Of a DNA stretch of 64,000 nt, positions 25,158-34,858 are shown in pieces. A program made the translations under genes and the position numbers. The stretch comes from Bin95 sp965220855 (GTDB lineage: Bacteria > Pseudomonadota > Alphaproteobacteria > Bin95). Position 1 is the first letter of the stretch. Each line of letters opens with the position of its first letter. The stretch lies in NCBI GenBank assembly GCA_965220855.1, contig CBDCQY010000001.1, positions 930,001 to 994,000 on the forward strand, read 5' to 3'. The notes below the pieces were generated by a model. It was not told where the DNA came from and did no database searches. It saw nothing but the letters and a program-made list of their open reading frames with translations.

Positions 25158-28100
25158 ATGGGAATGTCGAACATCGGTCTGCGGGCGGTGCTGGCGGCCC
25201 TCCTCATCCTCTCATGCGCGCCGGTCGGGATGGCGCGCGCCGCCTCGCCGCCGGCGGCCCCGGAGGGCTTCCGCACCGAAGACGGCAACACCCAGGTGCG
25301 GCTCCGCTGGAGCGATCCCGGAGACGCCAGCATCGCCGGCTGGCAATATGCCCGGCGGCTGAGCTGGGGGAGCTTCGGAGCCTGGCGGACGATCCCCGGC
25401 GGAACGGCCGCGACGACGACCCACACGGTCACCGGACTCACCAACTATTTCACCTATTATTTCAGGATTCGGGCGGTCAATGCGCATGGGGCGGGCGCGG
25501 CCTCGGAGGAGCGAAGCGGCGAGCCCTGGCCCGCGCCGGCCGCCAGGCCGACCGGGTTTCGCGCCATTGCCGGCGACGGGGAGGTCACGCTCCGCTGGGA
25601 CGATCCCGACGACGCCAGCATCCGGGCCTGGCAATATCGCCAGCGCCGCGCCGACGGCGCCTGGGGCTACTGGCGGAACATGCCCGGCTCCGGGGCCGGG
25701 ACCGTGCAGCATGTCGTGACCGGGCTCGCCAATGGCGAGACCTGGGTCTTCCGCATCCGCGCGACCAACAATGCCGGCAACGGCTATGAATCGGACGAAG
25801 CCTCGGCGACGCCGGCCGCCGCGCGCCCGGCGGCCCCGACCGGCTTCTCCGCCACCGCCGGCGACGGGGAGGCGACGCTGCGTTGGGACGATCCCGGCGA
25901 CGCCGGGATTACGGGCTGGCGCTATCAACAGCGCCTCTCCGACGCGGCCTGGGGCGAGGAGTGGACCCCGATTCCCGGAAGCGGCGCCGGCACTACGCAC
26001 TACCGCGTCACCGGGCTCGCCAACGGCGTGCGCTACATCTTCCGCATCCGCGCCGTGAACGCCAGCGGCCCCGGCCCCGCCTCGGCGGAAGTCTCCGCCA
26101 CGCCGATGCTCGCCGTTCCCGCCGAGCCGACCGGCCTCTCCGCCACCGCCGGCGACGGACAGGTGACGCTCCGCTGGGACGATCCGGGCAACGCCGGCAT
26201 TACCGGCTGGCGCTATCGCTATCGCAGCACGGGCGGCTGGGGGGCCTGGACCGCCATTCCGGAGAGCGGCCCCGCCACCGCGCGCCACACCGTCGCCGGG
26301 CTGGCCAACGGCGTCGCCCACGCCTTCCAGCTGCGCGCGGTCAACGCCGCCGGGGCCGGGCCGGCTTCGGCGGAAGTCTCCGCCACGCCGCTTGCGGTTC
26401 CCGCCGGACCGACCGGGCTGACGGCCGAGGCCGGCGACGGGCGGGCGACGCTCCGCTGGGACGATCCCGGCGACGCCAGCATTACCGGCTGGCAGTATGC
26501 CTGGCGGACCGACGCCGGCTATGGGGCCTGGACCGCGATATCCGGGAGCGACGCCGCCACCGCGCGCCACACCGTCGCCGGGCTGGCGAATGGCGTCGCC
26601 CATGTCTTCCGCATCCGCGCAGTCAACGCCAGCGGGCCGGGGCCGGCCTCGGAGGAAGCCTCCGCCACGCCGCTCGCGGTTCCCGGAAAGCCCGCCGGCT
26701 TCGCCGTCCGGGCGGGCAGCGGCCTGCTCCGCCTCTCCTGGTCCGACCCGCAGGACGCCGGCATTGCCGGCTGGCAATACGCCTTCCGGTCTGTCGCAGA
26801 GGAGAGCGGCTGGCGGGACATCCCGGAGAGCGGCCCGGCCACTGCGGGCCACATCCTGCGCGGGCTGCTCAACGGCCTCGCGCATCATGTCCGCATCCGC
26901 GCGGTGAATGCGAGCGGCCCCGGCCCGGCCTCGGACGAGCTGACGGCCACGCCGCTCGCGGCGGTTCCGCCGAAGCCGACCGGCCTCTCCGCCACCGCCG
27001 GCGACGGCCGGGCGGTGCTGGAATGGGACGATCCCGACGACCCCAGCATCGCCGCCTGGCAGCTGCGCCGGAAGCGCGCCGAGGCTCCCTGGGACGCCCG
27101 CTGGACCACCATGGCGGGCAGCGACTGGACAACCCGCCGCCATGACATCGCGGGGCTCGAGAACGGCGTCGCCTACCGCTTCCGCATCCGCGCGGTGAAC
27201 CGGGTCGGCAACGGGCCGGAGTCGGAGGAGGTCGTCGCCACACCGCAACCTCCGCCCCCGGCGGAACCGACCGGCCTCGAGGCGCTGGCCGGCGACGGCC
27301 AAGTCGCGCTTTCCTGGGACGATCCGGGCGACGCCACGATTACCGCCTGGCAATATGCCTGGCGGACGGAAGAGGCCGCGCCCGGCCCCTGGCGCGCGAT
27401 CGCGCCCAGCGACGCGACCACCGCGCGCCACACCGTCACCGGCCTCAAGAACGGCGAGACCTACCGCTTCCGCATCCGCGCCCTGAATGGCGGCGGCCCC
27501 GGCCCCGCCTCGGCGGAAGCCGCCGCGACGCCGATGCTCGCCGTTCCCGCCAGGCCCACCGGCCTCACCGCCACGGCAGGCGACGAGCAGGCGACGCTCC
27601 GCTGGCCCGACCCCGGCAACGCCAGCATCACCGGCTGGCAATATCAGCATCGCCTGTCGGATGCAGCCTGGGGCAATGGCTGGAGCACGATCCCCGGCAG
27701 CGCCGCCCGCACGACCAGCCACACCATCACCGGCCTCACCAATGGTGAGAGCTACAGTTTTCGCATCCGCGCCGTAAACGCCAGCGGTCCGGGCCCCGCC
27801 TCAGATGAGACAACCGCCACACCGCTCGCCGCCCCGGCAAAGCCGAAGGGCCTCTCCGCCACCGCCGGCGATGGACGGGTCTTGCTGCAATGGAGCGATC
27901 CGAACGACACCAGCATTACCGGCTGGCAATACCAACAGCGCCTGCCGGACGCGACTTGGGGCCAAGACTGGAACCCCATCCCGGACAGCGGCGCCGGCAC
28001 GACCAGCCACACCGTCAGTGACCTCACCAATGGCGTCGCCCATGTGTTCCGCATCCGCGCTGTAAACGCGAGCGACGCAGGGCCAGTGTCGGAGGAAGTG

Positions 28101-31100
28101 GCCGCAACTCCGCTCGCGGTTCCCACAAAGCCCACCGGCCTTACCGCCGCTGCCGGCGATGGGCAAGTGACGCTGCAATGGACCGCGCCCGACAACGCCA
28201 GCATTACCGGATGGCAGTACCAACACCGGCTGTCGGGCGAGGACTGGAGCGAGGACTGGAACGCTATCCCCGGCAGCCCCGCCAGCACGACCAGCCACAC
28301 CGTCAGCGGTCTCGCCAACGGCAAGAGCTACAGCTTCCGCATCCGCGCCGTAAACGCCGGCGGCCTCGGCCCCGCCTCGGACGAAGCAACCGCAACCCCG
28401 CTCCCCATCCCGGCAAGGCCGAACGGCCTCTCCGCCACCCCCGGCGACGGCCAAGTCCTCCTGCAATGGACCGACCCCGACAATGCCAGCATCACCGCGT
28501 GGCAATACCAGCAGCGCCTGCCGGACGCCGCCTGGAGCGAGGAGTGGACCGCCATCCCCGATAGCGGCGCCAGCACGACCAGCCACACCGTCAACGGCCT
28601 CGAGAACGGCGCGACCTACGGCTTCCGCATTCGCGCCGCGAACGCCAGCGGTCTGGGCGGCGCTTCAGCAGAAGCGTTGGCGACTTTGCGGGCCGCACTC
28701 GCAAGGCCGGCCGGACTTTCCGCTACCCCCGACCGCGGTCAGGTTCTGCTGCGCTGGAGCGATCCGGGCAATCCGGACATCGTCGGCTGGCAATATCAAT
28801 TTCGCCGGGCGGGCGCAGCGTGGGGCGAGGACTGGACTCATATCGCCGGCAGCGACGCCGCTACTGTGAGCCACGCGGTCGCCGGCCTGCGAAAAGGCGT
28901 GACTTACGGCTTCCGCCTGCGGGCGGTTACCCACACGAGCGCCGGCCCGGCTTCGGCGGAAGTCATGGCGGCGCCGCTTGCCACGCCGGATGCGCCCACC
29001 GGCCTCACTGCCACCGCCGGCGACGGCCAGGCCCTGCTGCGCTGGGACGATCCGGACGATCCCGGCATCGTCGAGTGGCAATATCAGCGGCGCTTGCCGG
29101 ATGCGGCCTGGGGCGAAGACTGGATTCCCATGGCAGGCAGCGCGGCCGCCACTACACGCCATACGGTCGTCGGCCTCGCCAACAGCGTGACCTACGGCTT
29201 CCGCCTCCGGGCGGCGAACGCCAGCGGTCCCGGTCCGGCCTCCGCAGAGGCGGTGGCGACTCCGCTGGCGGCGCTGGCAAGGCCGACCGGCCTCGTCGCC
29301 AGCGCCGGACGCGGCCAGGTGCTGCTGCAATGGAGCGATCCGGGCAATCCCGGCATCTCCGGCTGGCAATATCAATATCGCCGGGCGGGCGCGGGCTGGA
29401 GCGCGGACTGGACTCATATTGCAGACAGTGACAGCGCCACCACACGTCATTCGGTCGCCGGCCTCCGAAGAGGCGTAACCTATGGCTTCCGCTTGCGGGC
29501 GGTCACCCAGACGAGTGTCGGTCCGGCCTCGGCGGAAGTGATGGCGGCGCCGCTCGCTACGCCGGATGCGCCTATCGGAGTCGCCGCCACCGCCGGCGAC
29601 GGCGAGGTGTTGCTGCGGTGGGACGGTCCGGACGAGCGTGGTGTCACCGCATGGCAGTATCAGCAGCGGCTGTTGGGCGCGGACTGGCGCGAGGACTGGA
29701 TCGTCATTCCCGGAAGCGCCGCCGCCACCGCCGCGCACACCGTCACCGGCCTCGAGAACGGCGTGACCTACGGTTTTCGCCTCCGGGCGGAGAACGCCAG
29801 CGGCCCGGGGCCGGCCTCGACGGAGGCGATAGCGACGCCGCTGGCGGCGCCCGCAAGGCCGACCGGCCTCACCGCCGCCGCCAGCGACGGCCGGGTCCTG
29901 CTGCAATGGGCCGATCCCGGCAATCCCGGCGTCACCGGCTGGCAATATCAATATCGCCGGGCGGGCGCGGCCTGGGGCCAGGACTGGATTCACATTCTGG
30001 GCAGCGCCGCCGACACGACCCGCCACACCGTCACCGGCCTCGAAAACGGCGCGACTCACGGTTTCCGCATTCGGGCGGTGACCGGGACGAGCGCCGGCCC
30101 GCCGTCGGAGGAGCGGAGCGCGACGCCGCAGGCCTTTCTGCCGGACGCGCCCCAGGGCCTGACCGCCGCACCCGGCGACGGCCGGGTCACGCTCGAATGG
30201 CTGGATCTGCGCAATGCGTCCGTGATCGCCTGGCAATACAGCGCCCGAACGGTCGGCCCCCATGGCCCCTGGACCGACATGCCGCCATCGACCGCCACGC
30301 GCCACACTGTCACCGGCCTGGTCAACGAGACTCGCTACCATTTCCGCATCCGCGCGCTGGCGGCCGGCGGTCCGGGGCCGCCTTCAGTGGAGGTTGCGGC
30401 CACGCCCGAGGCGGCGGCACCGGAGAGGCCCACCGGCCTTGCGGCCGAGCCCGGCGATGGCCGGGTGCTGCTGACCTGGCGCGACCCCGGCAACCCGGCG
30501 ATTACCAGCTGGCAATATGCCGCCTGGACGACGGACGGGGCGGGCCGGACACCGGACACCGACGCTTGGCGGGACATTGCCGGCAGCGATGCGGCGACGG
30601 CGCGTCATGCGGTGGAGGCGCTGGTGAACGGCGCCCTCTATGGCTTCCAACTGCGCGCTATGCGCGGCGGACTTGCCGGTCCGGGATCGGCAGTGGTGGA
30701 AGCCCGGCCGCGCGCGGCCGCCCGGCCCGCAGAGAAGCGGCTGGTGGAGCTGGCGCTCACCGGGCTGGCGGGCCGCGTGGCCGCCGGCGCAGCGGCGGCG
30801 ATCGGCGCGCGCTTCCCGGCCGCGCCGGCCGAGCGCCGCCTCAGGCTGGCGGGGCAGGAGGTCCGGCCGCCTCCCTCGGACCTCGGGAGAGGGCCCGCGC
30901 CGGTGGCCTCCGGGGCGCGCCGGATCGACCTCGCCGAACTGCTGCGCACGACTGAGATCGACGGCGGGCGCTGGTCGGTCTGGGGCCAAAGCAGCCTGTC
31001 CGATTTCGAGGGCCGGGACGCGGCGGGCGCGCCCTATGGCGGCGCGGTGCAGGCGAGCCATGTCGGGGTCGATCTGCGCTTCGCCGACGGCTGGCTGGCC

Positions 31101-31994
31101 GGCCTCGCGGTGGCCGAGACCGAGAGCGAGCTGGAATACGCCGCCGGCGACGCCGCCGGGCGCATGGCGGTCCGGCTGCGCAGCTGGCATCCCTATCTGC
31201 GCCGCCAGCTCCCCGATGGCGGGCAGGCCTGGCTCGCTCTCGGCAGGGGGCGGGGCGCGCTGGACGCCGCGCTGTCGGGGCGAGAGCCGGAAAGTGCGCG
31301 CCTCAGCCTGACCATGGCCTCGGCCGGGCTCAGCCGGCCATGGCGCGAGGCGGGCCGGCTGAAACTCGACGCCACCGCCGAGGGCGGGCTGCTGCAGCTG
31401 GAGGCCGACGGCCCCGCGCGGACCGCCGCCGGCGGCGCCTCGGCCTTCGCGGACCGCCAGAGCCTCGGCCTGGAAGCGCGGCTCGAAGGCGACACCCTGT
31501 CCGGCTTCGCCTCGGCCCGCCTGCGGCGCAATAGCGGCGCTTTCGGCCTGCGGCTGGCGGGCGGCGTCCGGCTCGCCCGGCCCGCCGCCGGCGAGAGTCT
31601 CGACCTTCGCGGCCACTGGCTGGAAGAGCGCTCGGGCAGGGCCTATCGCGAATACGGCCTCTCGGCGACGGCGGCGCTCGCGCCCGCCCGGTCCGGCCTC
31701 CGGCTGGCGCTCGCCGCCAGCCATGGCGCGCCGGCGCGCGGCTCCGAGCCGCTCTGGGGCGAGCCGGCGGAACAGGCCGCCCCGCGCCCGGCCAGCCTCG
31801 CCGGACGGCTCGGCTGGCGCTTGCGGCGGTCCGCCCTCACGCCCTTCGCGGCGGCGACCGACGACGGCGCGGGCCGGCGCTTCGCGCTCGGCGTCGAGGT
31901 CCCGGCGTACCTCGAACTCCTTGCCGAACGCCGCCTCCCCGACGCCGGTCCAACCGAAACCCGCATCGCCGCAAGACTGCAACTCCGGTTCTGA
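25158..31994 (+). CDS. Giant surface protein: 19 fibronectin type III repeats plus autotransporter-like barrel
   Basis: This protein has ~2278 residues from ATG 25158, chosen because the signal peptide follows at once (LRAVLAALLILSCAPVG, cleavage near ARAAS). ATG 25122 and 25164 are alternatives; ribosome sites are weak. Nineteen FN3-like units of ~95 residues follow, each with a GDG[QR]VTLRW-type B strand, a W[QR]Y[QR] core and a YxFRIRAVNASGPGPAS G strand. From ~1860 a linker leads to a C-terminal domain (from about WSVWGQSSLSDFEG) with SHVGVDLRFADGWLAGLAVA and amphipathic strands to a final ARLQLRF, the pattern of an autotransporter beta-barrel. It is probably displayed on the cell surface for adhesion. 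It stands alone, and the next gene is convergent. Confidence 0.85.
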   Translation: MGMSNIGLRAVLAALLILSCAPVGMARAASPPAAPEGFRTEDGNTQVRLRWSDPGDASIAGWQYARRLSWGSFGAWRTIPGGTAATTTHTVTGLTNYFTYYFRIRAVNAHGAGAASEERSGEPWPAPAARPTGFRAIAGDGEVTLRWDDPDDASIRAWQYRQRRADGAWGYWRNMPGSGAGTVQHVVTGLANGETWVFRIRATNNAGNGYESDEASATPAAARPAAPTGFSATAGDGEATLRWDDPGDAGITGWRYQQRLSDAAWGEEWTPIPGSGAGTTHYRVTGLANGVRYIFRIRAVNASGPGPASAEVSATPMLAVPAEPTGLSATAGDGQVTLRWDDPGNAGITGWRYRYRSTGGWGAWTAIPESGPATARHTVAGLANGVAHAFQLRAVNAAGAGPASAEVSATPLAVPAGPTGLTAEAGDGRATLRWDDPGDASITGWQYAWRTDAGYGAWTAISGSDAATARHTVAGLANGVAHVFRIRAVNASGPGPASEEASATPLAVPGKPAGFAVRAGSGLLRLSWSDPQDAGIAGWQYAFRSVAEESGWRDIPESGPATAGHILRGLLNGLAHHVRIRAVNASGPGPASDELTATPLAAVPPKPTGLSATAGDGRAVLEWDDPDDPSIAAWQLRRKRAEAPWDARWTTMAGSDWTTRRHDIAGLENGVAYRFRIRAVNRVGNGPESEEVVATPQPPPPAEPTGLEALAGDGQVALSWDDPGDATITAWQYAWRTEEAAPGPWRAIAPSDATTARHTVTGLKNGETYRFRIRALNGGGPGPASAEAAATPMLAVPARPTGLTATAGDEQATLRWPDPGNASITGWQYQHRLSDAAWGNGWSTIPGSAARTTSHTITGLTNGESYSFRIRAVNASGPGPASDETTATPLAAPAKPKGLSATAGDGRVLLQWSDPNDTSITGWQYQQRLPDATWGQDWNPIPDSGAGTTSHTVSDLTNGVAHVFRIRAVNASDAGPVSEEVAATPLAVPTKPTGLTAAAGDGQVTLQWTAPDNASITGWQYQHRLSGEDWSEDWNAIPGSPASTTSHTVSGLANGKSYSFRIRAVNAGGLGPASDEATATPLPIPARPNGLSATPGDGQVLLQWTDPDNASITAWQYQQRLPDAAWSEEWTAIPDSGASTTSHTVNGLENGATYGFRIRAANASGLGGASAEALATLRAALARPAGLSATPDRGQVLLRWSDPGNPDIVGWQYQFRRAGAAWGEDWTHIAGSDAATVSHAVAGLRKGVTYGFRLRAVTHTSAGPASAEVMAAPLATPDAPTGLTATAGDGQALLRWDDPDDPGIVEWQYQRRLPDAAWGEDWIPMAGSAAATTRHTVVGLANSVTYGFRLRAANASGPGPASAEAVATPLAALARPTGLVASAGRGQVLLQWSDPGNPGISGWQYQYRRAGAGWSADWTHIADSDSATTRHSVAGLRRGVTYGFRLRAVTQTSVGPASAEVMAAPLATPDAPIGVAATAGDGEVLLRWDGPDERGVTAWQYQQRLLGADWREDWIVIPGSAAATAAHTVTGLENGVTYGFRLRAENASGPGPASTEAIATPLAAPARPTGLTAAASDGRVLLQWADPGNPGVTGWQYQYRRAGAAWGQDWIHILGSAADTTRHTVTGLENGATHGFRIRAVTGTSAGPPSEERSATPQAFLPDAPQGLTAAPGDGRVTLEWLDLRNASVIAWQYSARTVGPHGPWTDMPPSTATRHTVTGLVNETRYHFRIRALAAGGPGPPSVEVAATPEAAAPERPTGLAAEPGDGRVLLTWRDPGNPAITSWQYAAWTTDGAGRTPDTDAWRDIAGSDAATARHAVEALVNGALYGFQLRAMRGGLAGPGSAVVEARPRAAARPAEKRLVELALTGLAGRVAAGAAAAIGARFPAAPAERRLRLAGQEVRPPPSDLGRGPAPVASGARRIDLAELLRTTEIDGGRWSVWGQSSLSDFEGRDAAGAPYGGAVQASHVGVDLRFADGWLAGLAVAETESELEYAAGDAAGRMAVRLRSWHPYLRRQLPDGGQAWLALGRGRGALDAALSGREPESARLSLTMASAGLSRPWREAGRLKLDATAEGGLLQLEADGPARTAAGGASAFADRQSLGLEARLEGDTLSGFASARLRRNSGAFGLRLAGGVRLARPAAGESLDLRGHWLEERSGRAYREYGLSATAALAPARSGLRLALAASHGAPARGSEPLWGEPAEQAAPRPASLAGRLGWRLRRSALTPFAAATDDGAGRRFALGVEVPAYLELLAERRLPDAGPTETRIAARLQLRF
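25240..30720 (+). repeat. Array of 19 tandem FN3-coding units (~285 bp each)
   Basis: The repeats share long blocks of near-identical DNA, such as those encoding AGDGQV, WDDPG and RIRAVNASGPGPAS. Middle units (about 27540-30060) alternate between two subtypes, one with W-QYQQRLPDA and one with QYQ[FY]RRAGA, which suggests duplication of two-unit blocks. The array is a likely site of length variation. Confidence 0.85.
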
Positions 31995-32050
31995 ACTCAA
32001 TCTTGGATCGAGATCAAGCCAGGGTTACGCCCCCGACTCGACGCCCCACC

Positions 32051-33175
32051 TCAGAGCAGTTCCCGATAGACGGCGAGCGTGCCGGCGCGCATTCGCGCCA
32101 GGGTGAAGCGGGCGAGCACATGGGCGCGCGCGCGGGCGGCGAGTTCCGGGCCGGCGGCGGCGAGTGCCCGGCGGATGCCGTCCGCGAGCGCCGCCGGGTC
32201 GCCGGGCTTCACCAGCCAGCCGGTTTCGCCATGGCTGAGGATTTCGCGGGCGCCGCCATGGTCGCTCGCCACCGCCGGCAGCCCCATGGCGCCGGCTTCC
32301 GCCAGCACCCGCCCGAAGGCCTCGGGCGCCGTCGAGGGGCAGACCATGACATCGCTGGCCGCATAGGCCGCCGCCATGTCGTCCGTCGGGCCGGCGAAGC
32401 GCACCGGCAGGCCGCGCGCCAGACCTTCCAGCTCGCGCCGCCAGGCCTCCCGCCCCCGGTCGGAGCCGACGAACACGGCGAGCAGCCGGGCGTCGGCGAG
32501 CCGGCGCAGCGCCTCGATCAGCACCGCATGGCCCTTCAGCCGGGTGAGCCGTCCCGGCAGCAGCAGCACCGACATGCCTTCCGGCGCGCCCCAGGCGGCG
32601 CGCATGGCGGCGCGCGCGCGCCCCGCCACGGCGGCGGGATCGAAGACCTCCGGGTCGATGCCGCGATGCACGATGCGCAGCCGCGCGTCCGGGCATCCAT
32701 ACAGGCTGCGGACATAGTCGGCGATGAAATCCGAGACCGCGATCACCCGGTCGCCCCCGGCCATGACGGCGTTCCAGCGGCGCTTGGCGGCGCTCCGGGC
32801 GCCATAGGCGCCGTGAACGGTGGTGACGAAGGGCACGCCCGCGCGGCGCGCCGCCGCCCGCGCGCTCCAGGCCGGCGCGCGCGAGCGCGCATGCACCAGG
32901 TCCACCCCCTCGCGGGCGATCAGCCGGCGCAGCCGGCCCGCATTGCGAACCATGACCAGCGGGTTCTTGCTGTGGACCGGAAGCCGGATGTGATCCTCGC
33001 CGAGCCCGGCCGCCATCCGCCCGCCGGCGGAGACGACCAGCGCCCGCGCGCCGGCTTCGCGGAGCGCGGCGGCGATCTCCAGCGCGCCGCGCTCCACCCC
33101 GCCCGACTCCAGCGCGGGCAGCACCTGCAGCACGGTACGGCCGTCGAGGCGGGGAAGGGCGATGGGTTTTGGCAT
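32051..33175 (-). CDS. GT4-family glycosyltransferase
   Basis: This 374-residue retaining glycosyltransferase has a GT-B fold. It starts at ATG 33175 (MPKPIALPRLDGRTVLQVLP). The N-terminal Rossmann half contains ESGGVERGALEIA, the acceptor-side glycine motif. The C-terminal donor half has LLLPGRLTRLKG and the conserved EAFGRVLAEAGAMGLPAV (E-x7-E). It acts in the cytoplasm and probably adds a sugar from a nucleotide donor during lipopolysaccharide or polysaccharide synthesis; the substrate cannot be told. It is convergent with the FN3 gene, and 47 bases separate it from the dehydratase beta-subunit gene on the same strand. No other glycan genes are near. Confidence 0.85.
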   Translation of the reverse strand: MPKPIALPRLDGRTVLQVLPALESGGVERGALEIAAALREAGARALVVSAGGRMAAGLGEDHIRLPVHSKNPLVMVRNAGRLRRLIAREGVDLVHARSRAPAWSARAAARRAGVPFVTTVHGAYGARSAAKRRWNAVMAGGDRVIAVSDFIADYVRSLYGCPDARLRIVHRGIDPEVFDPAAVAGRARAAMRAAWGAPEGMSVLLLPGRLTRLKGHAVLIEALRRLADARLLAVFVGSDRGREAWRRELEGLARGLPVRFAGPTDDMAAAYAASDVMVCPSTAPEAFGRVLAEAGAMGLPAVASDHGGAREILSHGETGWLVKPGDPAALADGIRRALAAAGPELAARARAHVLARFTLARMRAGTLAVYRELL

Positions 33176-33222
33176 AGCGGGCGTGTATCTCAAAGGCGTC
33201 AGGCGCGGAGCCCGGCCTGCCC

Positions 33223-33894
33223 TTACACCACCTCGTCCCCCCGCGAGACGGTTTCGCCGTAGCGGGCGAGGGAGGGGGGCTTCAGGCCGGCGTAGGCGCG
33301 TTCGATGGCGGCGGCCGTCGCGCGGTTTTCGCGTTCGAAGAGGCTGTTGCCGGCGAGGTCGCTCTCCACCAGCAGCGGGCCGAACGCCTCCACCTCCAGC
33401 ACCCAGACGGCCTGGGCGACGCCCAGCTCCTCCAGCCAGTGCGCCGCCCGCACGCGCCGCACGCCGCGCCCGAGCAGCGCGCCGGTGCCGTAGCCGACGG
33501 TGGTGAGATAGACGGCGCCATGGGGCGCGAAATGCTCGCGATAGTCGGCCTCCGACATGCCGCCCTTGCCGACGATCACCTTCGCGCCGGAAAGCTCGAA
33601 GAAGCGCGCCATGTAGCGCGAGAAGCGGAAGCTCGCCGTCGCCGTCACGGCGCCGAGCCGGAAGGAGCCGTCGGCCCCGACGCTCGCCGCCGGGGAGCAA
33701 TGGAAATTGACATTGCTGAGCGCGCGCAAGTCCACCGGCGGGTCCATGCCCTCGTCCACCATCCGCCGGTAGAGCCCCTCCCGGCCGGTATAGATGACGC
33801 CGTCCAGATAGACGACATCGCCGATCGCCAGATCGGTCAGCGCTTCCGCCGTCGCCGGCGCGCTCAGGCGGTGCGTGCGAGCGGCGCCTGCCAT
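33223..33894 (-). CDS. Class I fumarase / L(+)-tartrate dehydratase type, beta subunit
   Basis: This 223-residue protein starts at ATG 33894, inside the last 31 bases of the alpha-subunit gene, so the two are translationally coupled. Family features are LAIGDVVYLDGVIYTGREG, the VNFHCSPA cysteine region, TASFRFSRYM, GAKVIVGKGGM and the GYGTGALLG loop. Together with the alpha subunit it forms an iron-sulphur hydro-lyase that interconverts fumarate and malate, or dehydrates tartrate. Sequence alone does not separate these activities. Length fits the split-subunit form, not the fused FumA/FumB form. Confidence 0.85.
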   Translation of the reverse strand: MAGAARTHRLSAPATAEALTDLAIGDVVYLDGVIYTGREGLYRRMVDEGMDPPVDLRALSNVNFHCSPAASVGADGSFRLGAVTATASFRFSRYMARFFELSGAKVIVGKGGMSEADYREHFAPHGAVYLTTVGYGTGALLGRGVRRVRAAHWLEELGVAQAVWVLEVEAFGPLLVESDLAGNSLFERENRATAAAIERAYAGLKPPSLARYGETVSRGDEVV

Positions 33895-34826
33895 GCGATC
33901 GTCTCCCGGCGCATATAGGGGGTGAACCAGCGCGGATCGCTGCGATAGTCGATCCGCCCGTCGGCATGAACGCGCGCCGTCGCCCGGCGCGAGGACAGGC
34001 AGAAGCAATGCACGCTCATCGGCATCCCGCCGGTGTGGGTGTAGCCGACCTCGATATGGCAATCGACCACCATGGAGGTTCCGACAAAGCCCATCGGCCC
34101 CATGCCGATATTGTTGCCGAGCGCCTTCAGCTCCTCCTCCAGCCGGGCGATGCCGGGGTCGGGATTGGGCTCGCCCACGGGGCGGAGGCACGCGGCCTGC
34201 TTGCCGAGGACCATGGCGGTGTCCTTGGAGCCGCCGAGCCCGACGCCGACGATCGCCGGCTGGCAGGCGAGCCCGCGCCGCCCGAACTGCACCAGCGTAT
34301 CCAGGAAGAAGCGCTTGATCCCGTCCACGCCGTCGGCCGGGAAGAGCATCCGGTAGTCGGTGCCGAACAGGCCGCCCTTGTGCACCGTGGTGAGCTCGAT
34401 CCAGTCCGCGTCCGGCTCGAAGCTGTATTCGATCTCGGGCGCATTGACGCCGACATTGTTGTCATGGTCGGTGCGCCAGAGCGGATGCACGCGGTTGGGG
34501 CGGAGCGGCACGGCGTGCGTCGCGTCGGCCGTGGCCGCGCGGATCGCCTCTTCCAGCGCGACGAAGCCGCCCTGGGGCCGCGCCTCGTTGCCGGCCTTCA
34601 CATAGAAGCGCGGCACGCCCGTGTCGGCGCACATGGCGCGGCGGTCGGCCTCCGCCGCCTCCCAGTTCTGCAGCATCGCCTCCAGCACGAAGCGCGACAG
34701 CTCGTGGCGCTCCTCGGCCAGCATGGCGCGGATGCCGTCGCGATAGTCGCGCGGAATGTCGATCGCCGCCCGGGTCATGATTTCCAGGGCGGCGTCGTGC
34801 AACAGCGTGCGGGCGATCTCGGCCAT
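33864..34826 (-). CDS. Class I fumarase / L(+)-tartrate dehydratase type, alpha subunit
   Basis: This 320-residue catalytic iron-sulphur subunit starts at ATG 34826 (MAEIARTLLHDAALEIM). A TTG overlapping the upstream stop (TTGA at 34862) is an alternative start. Cluster and substrate motifs include MCADTGVPRFYV, DHDNNVGVNAP, KGGLFGTDY, ACQPAIVGVGLGGSKDT and NNIGMGPMGFVG. It pairs with the overlapping beta gene. The preceding gene on this strand is an M81 peptidase with no known link, so co-transcription may simply be convenient. The exact substrate (fumarate or tartrate) is open. Confidence 0.87.
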   Translation of the reverse strand: MAEIARTLLHDAALEIMTRAAIDIPRDYRDGIRAMLAEERHELSRFVLEAMLQNWEAAEADRRAMCADTGVPRFYVKAGNEARPQGGFVALEEAIRAATADATHAVPLRPNRVHPLWRTDHDNNVGVNAPEIEYSFEPDADWIELTTVHKGGLFGTDYRMLFPADGVDGIKRFFLDTLVQFGRRGLACQPAIVGVGLGGSKDTAMVLGKQAACLRPVGEPNPDPGIARLEEELKALGNNIGMGPMGFVGTSMVVDCHIEVGYTHTGGMPMSVHCFCLSSRRATARVHADGRIDYRSDPRWFTPYMRRETIAWQAPLARTA

Positions 34827-34858
34827 GGGGTTCCGAATAGGCGCGCCGGCGCCTTGCG

